A stretch of DNA of 53,745 nt, from positions 31,120,363-31,174,107 of the forward strand of contig JBOZIK010000001.1 in assembly GCA_051453625.1 (NCBI GenBank), read 5' to 3'. Position numbers and translations under genes: made by a program. Below the pieces are notes generated by a model, which was not told where the DNA came from, ran no database searches, and saw only the letters and a list, made by a program, of their open reading frames with translations. This DNA comes from Welwitschia mirabilis (lineage: Eukaryota > Gnetophyta > Gnetopsida > Welwitschiales). Below are positions 44,620-53,745 of this stretch, piece by piece. How positions within the stretch are numbered: the stretch's first letter is position 1; the number at the start of each line of letters is the position of its first letter.

Positions 44620-45664
44620 TAATGCATTACCAATTTGTGTGTTTTTTTTTGCAAGACATTTACATATGTTTAGATGCAATTTTGAGGATTTTGGAGAATC
44701 AATAGAAAATCTCAAAAATGTATAATTCTTAGTAAGATTTAAAGAATTTAAGGCACATTCTAATACATAGAGCTTTACAGGAAGATTACTAATAGATAGG
44801 CTAGCCTCTCCTCACTGAAATAAATAAAAAAGACTATCATTCTCTCTATCGTCATCACAATATCCAGGATGATAACATTATTTTATGCTGATATGGACTG
44901 CTAATACACTACTAAGTCATCTGATAAGTTATCTTTTGTAAATATCTATCATCCCCTATATCGTATGGATGACATCTAGGATAACATTGTAACTGACATT
45001 AACAATTAACCTTTAACCATTTCATTTGTTTATTTTTTGTAATGGAGCATGTTTTGGAGAGCCTTTTGTTATTGTTTACTACTCTATAACCCTATAAGTA
45101 AGACCCTCTTTAATTCTCCTCTCCATTTTCAATGCACTAAAAATTCTTGTGATAGGAGATTAAAAGGTGAAAGATCTATCTTGAGAGTTGCAGAAAGATG
45201 TTCCCTTGATAGAGGGATATGCATCCTTCATTAAGGCCCTATTGTTTTATAATCTAGATGGTGGTTCCTTTTTAGTGCAAAACTTTATTTTCATGTATGC
45301 ATATTAGTCTATTAGATGTTTCTTATTGTTTATATTGCCCTTGATTTAGTGAAAATTTCATTGGTGATATAGTTCTTAAGGGCAGCCTTTGTTAAGGCTG
45401 AAAGAAAGTAGTTTATATTTATTTTACATTGCATTTAGATTTAGTTGCATTGCATAATTATTTTCTGTGTTGTTCTTTAAATCCAATTACATAATCTTTA
45501 TGAAAATCAATCCTCAAATCTCATGTCATATTCTTCAATTAGATACAACATTTGAGTTCACTTCCAATTATATTAGTATATTATGTCATGTAACATATCT
45601 ATTTTATTTGTGAACGATAGGATCTTTTTAAGTATAAACATTTACACAAATACATACTGCAATA
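44620..45664 (+). repeat. gypsy-2 3' LTR
   Basis: It begins TAATGCATTACC (decayed TG) and ends ACTGCAATA. It aligns with 38045-39119, lacking about 20 bp near its start. Palindromic motif units lie near 44845-44880 and 44950-44990. TSD GCATG follows. Confidence 0.9.
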
Positions 45665-45669
45665 GCATG
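45665..45669. other. target-site duplication GCATG, right copy (gypsy-2)
   Basis: Identical to 38040-38044; the copia-2 codons Leu-Trp-His-Ala continue from here on the minus strand. Confidence 0.85.
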
Positions 45670-46110
45670 CCATAATAGTAAGGGAGATATCTCATCTTAG
45701 AAAAATTTGCAGTAATCTTGTAAATTCAAACATACCCATGAATTTAAATAAGCTTTTCTTCCATTTATCCTATCATGATTAGTTACTGATTATTATCATA
45801 AACATTCACTAACTACTTCATCATAAAAATTGAATAATCTTCTTCTACTCGAGTGAAAAGCAATAGAAGATGCAACCTTAGAGAAGGAACATACAGAATA
45901 TGATAAATAGTCTGTGAAGAGAGTGATGTCAAGTTAAGAGTAACTAAATCATAGCCTTCCACTAGAACCAGAGTTCTTTCTGCCACATAAACTTAACGTG
46001 GTACTTTAATAAAGTTATTAAAATAATCATGCTGATAAGTTATGTAATGAGTTATACCTATATTAGGCATCCACATCTCATCATGAGATATGTACTCACT
46101 CATATCCATA
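45665..46110 (-). pseudogene. copia-2 protease and start of Gag-pre-integrase, dead
   Basis: Minus-strand reading EMWMPNIGITHYITYQHDYF (46079-46020) matches the copia protease motif W-x-x-D-[ST]-G-A-[ST]-H-[HM]-[IVM]-T. The catalytic Asp is Asn (codon at 46062-46064, a G-to-A change on the coding strand) and SGA has become IGI. Between this and the gypsy-2 junction lie the rest of the protease and the first Gag-pre-integrase codons, ending LLWHA at 45678-45665. The same Asp-to-Asn change occurs in copia-1. Confidence 0.75.
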
Positions 46111-46227
46111 AATTTAAAGTTGTCAAAGATTTCATTTAGCTCAAATATTTTAATATCATTAAGGAAATTAAATTCTTTATTAATTACATTTACCTAATGT
46201 GTAGAATTAATCTTGTTCCAAGGTATC

Positions 46228-46890
46228 CTATAAAAGTCTAAGGTATGACCTTATCTTGTATATCATAAGCACTGATATTTGTTCTTCTTAGGGTTAATAG
46301 TATTTTGAATGTAGTTCTTATTTTTTTGAGTCTGATTAGGCTTCTTATTTTATTGTTTTTATGGAGCCTTATTCTTATCATGATGTAATTCCTTTTGTAG
46401 ATGAAATTTGCTAGTGTACTATTTACATTGATGAGGGAGACTATAAGAATAAAAAACTTTGAATGCTACATTAGAAGATGAATAGCCTATGAAGTTAAAT
46501 TATGCTCCTATGGCAATAATATCCTTATTGAGTGTATTAGAGTTCATATTATATATTTTCTTACTTTTATTAAGTGATAGAATGTAGCTACCAATCAACA
46601 TTTTATGTGGAGTGATGACTAATTTTTATGTTATTTATGTGAGCTTGTTATTAATGGATTTCCATGCATTTTCTTTATCCTGATTCTAAATAAAAACATG
46701 TACTTTATTAAATAAAACTTAATTAAATACAAAAATGTGCATTATAGATGTGAAGTCTTCCTTCCATTCCTTCCAACTCTAATCATCATGTAAAGTTACC
46801 CTAAGGTTTGTCATGACTCCTGTAGTTAATACTAGCATGAAGCTGCCTAATAAGGTCTATAATTTACCTTTAATATTAAATCCATAACAA
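46228..46890 (-). pseudogene. gag: copia-2 gag, decayed
   Basis: On the minus strand SWKEWKEDFTSIMHIFVF (about 46785-46730) matches the copia gag N-terminal W-x-x-W-K-x-x-[MF] block. QDKENAWKSINNKLT (about 46685-46640) matches its x-A-W-x-x-[IL] block. The zinc knuckle at 46271-46228 reads C-L-stop-Y-T-R-stop-G-H-T-L-D-F-Y: the CX2CX4HX4C spacing is kept, but the second and third Cys are Tyr (TGT to TAT). The start codon is not certain. Confidence 0.7.
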
Positions 46891-46957
46891 ATTTTTTGAG
46901 AAGAAATAAAATAGGTTTAACAAGTTATAAGATAAAGAAAAATTCTAGAGGGATCCT

Positions 46958-47220
46958 GCTCACATTCACTACTAAAAGCGATTTATCTGTCACACAAAGA
47001 AATTTTGTCAAAAACCCAAAACGAAAATAAGAAAAAATGAAGATAATGTTATAGTCATAAGAAAAATGGTCTTTCTCTCATTCATAGTTTTAATTTATCT
47101 ATCCAAGTCACAATGTAAGACAAGAATCACAATGAAGAGGTATAGTCAAAATGAAAGAAGATCTTCCCATTATTCAAGTAATCTATCCAAACTACAAGGT
47201 GTGACAAAGCTAAGAACCCC
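46958..47220. repeat. degenerate tandem repeat, about 3 units of 90-100 bp
   Basis: Units share a phrase like gatcytgctcacattcac followed by atttatctatccaa and acaa-rich text at 46958, 47060 and 47150. Related units occur at 48025-48170. Alignment was by eye. Confidence 0.45.
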
Positions 47221-48960
47221 TCTAAAATATTAAAATCTTATGCACATAAAAGAAAAATAAAAGTAATTCATTATAATTTCTTAATGTTTATGTGGTAAAT
47301 TTTATGAACAAGCCTAGATTTAATTAATTTGATGAAAATAATGAGATTGGTTAATTTTATATTTATTCCTGAATCTGAGTAGTGATTATGTTCTCTTAAA
47401 TGGTGGTACCATTATCTTCTAAGGGAGTGAAAAAATAAAATGTGAGTTATCTTAGTGGGACATTTAATTTATCAATCAGTTTTAGTTACCTTAGTTATAT
47501 ACCCTCCTTTAATCAAGAGTATCATGCAATGTTGGTTACTTATTTATACTTATACTAAGTAAATTTTAAAACTAATTATACTTATGCCTCGCTATCAATT
47601 TAATAATGAAATTTAAGTAGATCCTACCACTGTGCCTTAGACCTTCCTCTAATATACCCTTGATTACCAAGGCATATATGGGAATCTAGATCTTAGATGG
47701 CCAAGATGTTTTACTTAAGGAATACATGACTCTCTGTATAGCTTAAACTTCTAGTTAACATAGTTAAAGATTATATAATTAGTTAAAGATTATATAATAA
47801 GCTTAGAGGACAACATAGCTTGACACAAATCTCTATCTATATAAGGCTCTCTAGTTCCACCACTAACTAATACTTATTATCACCAAAGAGTTTCATGTGT
47901 TTAGAGTGAATGTAAGTTTTAATTTTTAAAATCCTAATCACAAAAACTAAAAGTTAAGTGTAAAAAAAACAAAGGAAAAAAAGACAAACACATAAAAATA
48001 CATAAACAAATAGGATTTAAGTTAGTATGATTAAGCTAAGTGGATTTTGCTCAACATTATAACTTAGCTTAATTTATCCAAATTACAAAGCCAAGTCTAA
48101 AAAAATGAAGTCAAGTGGATCTTACTTTAACATTCAAAACTTGATCTAATGAGAAAAAGAAAGAGAAATAAAGTTTAAGGGCTTGAATGATGGAAAAATG
48201 TATCCAAAAACCTTTAGAAAACATTAAAAAGTTTAAAAGAGTGATATTTAGACTTACAAAATAAATAAATCCCCAAAAAACTCAAAAACCTTGAAAAAAA
48301 CTCAGAAAACTACTTTAAGAAAAATCAAAATATGTCCTATGTGTGTAAAATAAGGGTAATAACTAAGCAATAGCTTACCTAAATGCATGTCCATCAAAAA
48401 CATAATATCTATCATAAAATCACATGTGCATAGAAAAAAAACAACTATCATAAAGCTTAAAAGAAAGACAAAAAAAAAACTTTTGTTACACTGCTTAGAA
48501 TAAAATCTCCTAACCTCCATCATGGTAGGTAAAGTATCTACCACTCCACCATTGCCATATCAGTATCTATAATATAATTAAAAAAAGAACTATTAGCAAA
48601 AATGATAATGTAAGAAATGATTGGTACGCATTGATAGCCAGGTAATAAATGATGTTAAAGAAGGTGCACATGTTAATGTGGTTTTTTTTTTCTTTTTTTG
48701 GAAATAAGATGTAGAGGCATTAATTTTGTTTTTTGGAGAAGATGTAAACTCATCAAATATTTAAAGACTACAAAACATTAACATTAGACTAAAATATGAC
48801 ATAACAACATGATAGAGTGCATGGTAGAGTGTCAAGAAGCTACATGTTACATAGGAAGGAAGGAGTTTTAATTAGGCAGAGATGAGCTATGAGGTAATAG
48901 AATGAAAAGAAAAGATCTAAGAACTCATACTAGTGAAGGTGAACCACGTTAGTAAAAAGG

Positions 48961-49165
48961 CATATAAGAATGACATAAGCAAGAGTTCTAGATCACATCA
49001 GTGTAGTACATGAAGGAGCATAAATCAAATCAGCATAGGTAGAAGTATCAGATTGTGGATCAGTGTGGTAGATAGGTGCATAAATTAGATTAGCATAGGC
49101 AGGTGTACCATATTACATATTGATGTAGTGAAAAGGTGTATAAATCAGATCAATGCAGGTAGTGC
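48961..49165. repeat. 60-bp minisatellite, about 3.4 units
   Basis: Successive units start at 48961, 49021, 49081 and 49141 with an exact 60-bp period. Shared phrases are taaatcaaatcagcatagg and ggatcagtgtggtagatagg in variant forms. Divergence between units is moderate and no indels are needed. Confidence 0.85.
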
Positions 49166-50053
49166 TGGTTAGACTATAGGCTTACACAGTAAGTGGAGAG
49201 TAGGTTTAACAACTATTATGGGGACATAGCTTATCATGGATAATCTAGAGACAATCCATAAGTAGAGGTGAATTACCAATGAGTGAGCTCAGTGGATGGT
49301 AGACAACATAGAAGTAGCAGAATGAAGTGGCAGCGAGTAGCAAGAGTAGGAACAAAGAAAATTAGGCAGTCCAACTAGGCAGGCAAGGCATGTGTCACAA
49401 TTAGTAGTAAAGCAATTGACCATTATTGTGTTCTTAATTAAGAGAAGGTCAAGCTATTAACTAGAATGCATTAAGAATAGATGTTAGCAATGTAAAACAT
49501 ATTTAGTAAAGCATGCCCAAAAACTTCTCCACTGGCTAAATTTTAAGCATTAGGGACATTAAGCACTAGGATTTTCTATGTCATTGCTTTTACAAAAGCA
49601 CAAGTAAAAAATAAGAAATAAAATGCATGTAAAATATTTTCTATAATAGTTAAGCATGCTACAAAACAATGATGGATGTGTTATAATCCTCAATCATATT
49701 GTAAAACTTATAAATGAAATGTAAGTAAACTGCATGCAAAGAAATTACAACTAAACTTATAATCAAGAAACTTGTAGAAAACATAAGAAAACCCTATAAA
49801 AAAATATAAGAAAAATGTATATATAAGGTAAAACAATAAATCTAAGTAAAAACCTAAGGGGAAAAACATGCAAAGGCATATAAGAGGCAACAACAAGCAC
49901 AACTTTTGAAGAAGTTGCCAAGAAGTTTAAGACAATCTAGACTTGGAGCCTCTCCAAGCTCAAGAGTAAGAAAAATGGAGGCTATAAGAAGCTCAAAGAA
50001 TCTTAACAATAATAAAGAAACTTCAAAAGCCTCACGAACCCTAACCTAGATTT

Positions 50054-50063
50054 CCTAATACCA
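50054..50063 (-). other. copia-2 primer-binding site (initiator tRNA-Met type)
   Basis: On the minus strand TGGTATTAGG directly follows the LTR. It matches TGGTATCAGAGC with one C-to-T change in the first nine bases. It defines the right LTR as the 5' LTR. Confidence 0.7.
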
Positions 50064-50064
50064 T

Positions 50065-50237
50065 TTTCTGGAAAACAAAAGAGTAAAAGAAAGATTTCCA
50101 AACTGAAATTTTATTTCTTCTTCTTTCCTTATTACATTGAAGAGCTTGCTTATAAAGGCAAGCATACTATTAGGTTTTTTTTTAAGGTTTTCACATATTC
50201 TAGATGGATGACCATAGTGTGCATACAAACCTTAGTA
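50065..50237 (-). repeat. copia-2 5' LTR (outer right)
   Basis: 173 bp, aligned with 30973-31145 over its whole length, including ttccaaactgaaattttatt and gtgtgcatacaaaccttagta. TSD GATAT (50238-50242) follows. Confidence 0.85.
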
Positions 50238-50242
50238 GATAT
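50238..50242. other. target-site duplication GATAT, right copy (copia-2)
   Basis: Identical to 30968-30972. Confidence 0.75.
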
Positions 50243-52398
50243 ATGTTAATTAAGTATTGTATTATATAATTTTAAAATAGATTAAATATTAATAGAAATA
50301 GTAAAAATTAAAGTTACAAAGAAAATTATGATAATAAATACACAAGCTTAAGTAGGATAAAGGAGGTAACTGAAAGAAGTGAAACCAAGAAAATGGTTTT
50401 TAAAATAGAGAAAATGATAAATAATTAATACGATACATTATATAGAGGAATTTATATCTTAAAGTATAAAATCAAAAATAAGAAAATTCAAAAGAGAGGC
50501 CAGATACATTAGGTAAAGAACTAATATTTAATGTTATTCTTTTAATACTAAAAAATCATCAAATCTTTGATTACCTTTTGGAAAGGGAATGAATTAAAAT
50601 CAATGAACAATTCTATTTATTTTAATAGGATATTAATGATATATATTTATTTATTTAAATTCAGTTATGGTACTATAGTGGCCTATTAGATAATGAATAT
50701 GAAAATAATTCAACATATGAATTTTATAAGGAATGTACTATATAAGTCAAATGAGAGGTACTATAGCATAATATGAATTGAAAATAAGAGTTCATGAATA
50801 GCTATAGGTATTGAAGAGCTTTTAGATTATCCTTAGATTAATTACCTAGATTACGTAGAGAAATGTCCTATATAATCTTAGACTAAAATAGAATCTATTA
50901 TTCTTAAGCACATTAATATGAAAATTGTTTAATGTCATGATGATAGCAATAGAGAAGAAAGTAAATACTATCAAAGAGGGTAATACTTATTGCATAGGTT
51001 ATTTTAATAGTGAATTGAAAGCATTACCATATTAAGAGGAAAGTAATTTTCATTTCCAAATAAAGGAGATAATATATCAATATTTGATTACATTGATGCA
51101 CAATCTAAAATTCTTTTGAAAAAAGACATTTAACACGTTAGACTTAATCATGAGTTCTTAAAGAGGATATGCAACCTTATAGAATTCATCTAAAGCTAAG
51201 AACTCTACTAATGGATAAAAATACATGTTATGAAATTTCTAGAAATCCTATGAAAAAAGGAATTGACATCTATCATCATTCCTTATGCACCATGTCAAAA
51301 TAAAAGTACAAAATAAATAAACCATGGATTAAAAGGAAATAAATACTTTTATTTTATTTACAATACATTTAAATGTCTTATGGATGTCTATAAGATTTTA
51401 TTCTTCTAATAAATTGATAGAAAGACAATAACCTTTGACACTTAAAACTATTTAGTTGTATGATCCGCTTTTGTAAATAGATATCAAATGAATGAAATGT
51501 TAAAGTCAAAAAATGTATCCTTACAGGATGTACTAAAGTTACTAAACTATGTCATCAATATAATATTGAGTTAAAGAAGGTTGTTTTAAATAAATATGAA
51601 AGGTTTAATAAGAGTAGATTCAAGGAGCTAATACCTGTGAAAAGATTAGATGAATCCATGAAAAAACTAAAATATAATGAGTAAATAATATGTTTTAATT
51701 AATATTAAAATATGTTCCCTTGAAAATCACAAAACTAAACGTGTTATATCTCATCACAAATGTTCAGATAAAAATTTAGGAGTTCATAAAAGGAAATATA
51801 TATCTACATAAATATTTATTTAAGAAGTTTAATTTAATGTCAATAAATATATAGAAAAACATAATGTATTAACCTTATAAAAATAATAAAATAATGATAA
51901 ATATATGATCAAAAGATAATACATACTTTTATTTTATGTTAACAAGATTTATGTTATGATGCTAATTAATATTAAAGAGGAATTAGTGACTCATCTTTGA
52001 ACGTTGTGATTAATAAAGAATATGAAGTGATGATGAAGATAAATCTATGGAAACTAATATCTTAGGATTTAAATAGCATTTAATTATGAAGGAAGATAAA
52101 CAAATGTAACTAAAAGATAAAAAAATGGTATAGAAAAATGAAATTTTAAAGTATATTATATTGATATAGTTAGGATGTTTTCAACCATAACACATATGAA
52201 TATCGACTAGGCTATCATTCATTTTACAATATAAATGATGGCATTTAATCTATTTAAAATAGATTTAAAAGAAATATTTTTATATATCAAATTTAAATAA
52301 AACTTCTTAAAATTTTAGAAATCAAACATAAAATTCTTATACATAAAAGAGTTAAATACTATATGAAGAATGGTTTGAATTGTAGTTAAAACTTCCTC
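50243..52398 (+). other. AT-rich DNA, possibly the decayed 3' part of a third copia element
   Basis: No open frame. Short suggestive strings are ISRNPMKKGIDIYHH (about 51236-51280, compare copia RNase H x-NP-x-H-x-R-x-KHI-x-[IV]-x-[YH]-H) and a GYFNSEL string near 51003. They are too weak to prove a pol gene. The polypurine tract and LTR start at 52399-52411 make a + strand copia element plausible. Confidence 0.3.
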
Positions 52399-52410
52399 GA
52401 GATGGAAGAT
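52399..52410 (+). other. putative copia polypurine tract
   Basis: GAGATGGAAGAT precedes TGTTAGAATAATC, the common copia junction G-rich tract followed by TGTTRG. No second LTR or TSD was found to confirm it. Confidence 0.45.
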
Positions 52411-53745
52411 TGTTAGAATAATCTTAATGGATTTTTATAAATGTGAATTCATAATAAAAAGGTAGATAGAATTCATATACATGTTCTAAATATATATATA
52501 TATATATATATATATTCTCTCTCTTCTTGAATCTTGTTTATATATATTCATGTATAAATTAAAATATTGAGGTCTACGTTTTTAACTTATTCCCCATTCA
52601 TTTATTTTCATTACTATTTTTTCAAAGCCTATATCCAATGAAGTTCTATTAAAGAACATTTTTGTTTAATTTTTTTCTCTTTTTTAATTATTTTCATTAA
52701 AAAAAGGACTTCCTCTCTCTATCTCTAAATAAATATCATTAATAACATGCAAAATTTAACATGTATATCAAGGAATTTTAGCATGCGTAATTGATCTATA
52801 GATGATTTGATGTAGTTATTATGTGTAAACCATGGAAATATATTTTTCATTATGGGAAAAAAGGGAGGAGTGCCAAGAATTATTGTCAATAGTATCAGTT
52901 CTAGGAGCAACAACATTGACTACTGTGAGTAATATGGGTTTATACTTATGTTCTTGAGCTTTTCTCAATGCAATTAATCTATTCTAGTCATTTACAAAGG
53001 TAGAACATGAATGAAGAATATTTTTTAATAAGAATCCTACAAATTGATCCCATGATTAAAGGATGGTCTTGTATACTGTGGGCATTCTAAAGAATAACCT
53101 ACCTTAGAAACCCTAATTAGAAACCCTAATTTAGGCTTATAAATATCCTACTTTACTTTACTTGATGATAACATTAGGCATATTATACAAGATAAATTAA
53201 AGCTTTAATCATGTGTTCTTTCTAAGACTTCCATAGGAATGGGCTAGCTATCAAGCTAGCACAATGCTTCTTGGTTTAGCATGAGTGCTTTTATGGATTG
53301 TATACTTTTACATATCATTGGTGCATTACTTTGATATCAAGTTGTAATTGTTTCATACTTATTAAGCTTAGGATTGATTGCGGTGTGATTTTACTTTAAG
53401 CTCTTTTGGTGATTCTTCTTTTCATTCTAGCTTGCATAAGCTAAATGGTTATTTGATGGATCTTGAGAGACCCATACTTTTTGTACTTATTTTATTCTTA
53501 TCGTAAAAGTTGGATGACTTAGAAACATTACCCTCATATCTATGGTGGATGAGATTGTGCCACTATGCTTAAGCTAGAACTACATAGGTCTCATGCTTAT
53601 GATGGATGATATTATGCCATTATGCTTAAGTTAGAGTAAAAGCTACATGAATTTACTTTAATGCTTATGCTTGTTGATGAATTTATTATGCTAGTTTGAG
53701 CGCTATGTTTCATTCCTAGTTATCTTATACAGTTTTAATATCTTA
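52411..53745 (+). repeat. putative copia LTR start and right flank
   Basis: It starts TGTTAGAATAATC. A promoter-like CTTATAAATATCC lies near 53128-53140, followed by text like a 5' leader. It contains a (TA)n run at 52490-52515. The right end of the LTR cannot be placed. A short direct repeat, gctta/tgatggatga-atgccatatgctta type, lies near 53535-53635. No gene is visible to the window end. Confidence 0.35.
52490..52515. repeat. (TA)n microsatellite
   Basis: About 13 TA units, followed by a short TC-rich run. Confidence 0.95.

Larger units (their letters stand above)
38045..45664 (+). mobile_element. gypsy-2: internally deleted Athila/Tat-like Ty3/gypsy element
   Basis: LTRs of about 1.05 kb at both ends, TSD GCATG, tRNA-Asp-type PBS, gag, protease, and a polypurine tract next to the 3' LTR. 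It is related to gypsy-1 in gag start, protease, leader layout and 3' region, but the LTRs differ over most of their length, so it is a sister family. RT, RNase H and integrase are absent: a leader-like stretch (42609-42955) follows the post-protease region and joins straight to post-integrase sequence. It could only have moved with proteins from other copies if the deletion predates insertion. Confidence 0.9.
46891..50053 (-). other. copia-2 5' leader, about 3.1 kb, repeat-rich
   Basis: It lies between the PBS and the gag remnant on the minus strand and holds no recognisable coding frame. It contains a degenerate repeat with period about 80-100 bp (46958-47220 and 48025-48170), an 18-bp tandem pair (about 47762-47799) and a 60-bp minisatellite (48961-49165). 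Most copia leaders are far shorter, so an undetected older insertion may be included. CTATATAAGGCTCTC near 47838 (+ strand) looks like an LTR promoter, but no LTR ends were found. Confidence 0.5.
30973..50237 (-). mobile_element. copia-2: minus-strand Ty1/copia element, nested host of gypsy-2
   Basis: Outer LTRs of 173 bp at both ends, TSD GATAT, PBS next to the right-hand LTR and polypurine tract next to the left-hand LTR show minus-strand orientation. From right to left come a long leader, gag (about 46880-46228), protease (46073), Gag-pre-integrase (split at 38044/45665), integrase (about 37960-37250) and RT and RNaseH. The element contains gypsy-2 and an internal tandem duplication that adds a third LTR (34870-35041). 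Without these it would be about 7.8 kb, of which about 3.1 kb is an unusually long leader. Confidence 0.8.

Noticed and set aside
45049-45234. 61-codon frame near 45 kb as a small gene
   Set aside because: It lies wholly inside the gypsy-2 3' LTR and is not open in the 5' LTR.
47830-47860. CTATATAAGGCTCTC as the promoter of a gene or solo LTR
   Set aside because: I found no LTR ends, TSD or following frame, so it is mentioned only in the leader entry.

Overview
The window looks like heterochromatic intergenic DNA from a land plant with a large, retrotransposon-rich genome. It is very AT-rich and holds no intact gene. Everything recognisable comes from decayed Ty1/copia and Ty3/gypsy (Athila/Tat-like) LTR retrotransposons and an L1-type LINE. 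The gypsy primer-binding sites match the 3' end of plant tRNA-Asp and the copia ones match initiator tRNA-Met, both usual in plants. I cannot name the species.

Layout. (1) 1-27444: copia element 'copia-1', + strand. The window edge cuts its 5' LTR; gag-protease-integrase-RT-RNaseH lie at about 1276-5400, and its 3' LTR is split into 5574-7211 and 26639-27444. (2) 7212-26638: gypsy element 'gypsy-1', + strand, inserted in that 3' LTR with target-site duplication (TSD) ATTAC. It has LTRs of about 1.1 kb, a tRNA-Asp-type PBS, gag, protease, RT, RNaseH, integrase and a separate decayed 424-codon frame (20291-21565) that I could not identify. (3) 27445-30972: older flank with an (ATTT)n tract and a minus-strand LINE RT fragment. 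(4) 30973-50237: copia element 'copia-2', minus strand, with LTRs of about 172 bp and TSD GATAT. A tandem duplication of about 3.8 kb (29043-36657) copied the LINE flank, the 3' LTR and the RT/RNaseH end. (5) 38045-45664: second gypsy element 'gypsy-2', + strand, inserted in the Gag-pre-integrase codons of copia-2 with TSD GCATG; it lacks RT, RNaseH and integrase. (6) 50238-53745: older target DNA with a possible third copia 3' end (polypurine tract and LTR start near 52411).

The elements share one history rather than a pathway: repeated nesting, then long decay. Many in-frame stops are TAG, TAA or TGA where the family has Gln, Arg or Trp. Catalytic Asp codons read Asn, and the PBS mismatches are mostly transitions. 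This fits long-term cytosine methylation and deamination. All pol genes are dead.

Assembly caution: there are five 100-N gaps and one 34-N run. At four of the 100-N gaps the left contig end and the right contig start are homologous over 93 to about 1820 bp. The apparent tandem repeats in gypsy-1 gag, integrase and 3' region may therefore be scaffolding artefacts. I see no CRISPR array, rRNA, tRNA or cellular gene, and no new active system. The signals most worth a second look are the unidentified frame at 20291-21565 and a short palindromic motif that recurs in both gypsy elements.
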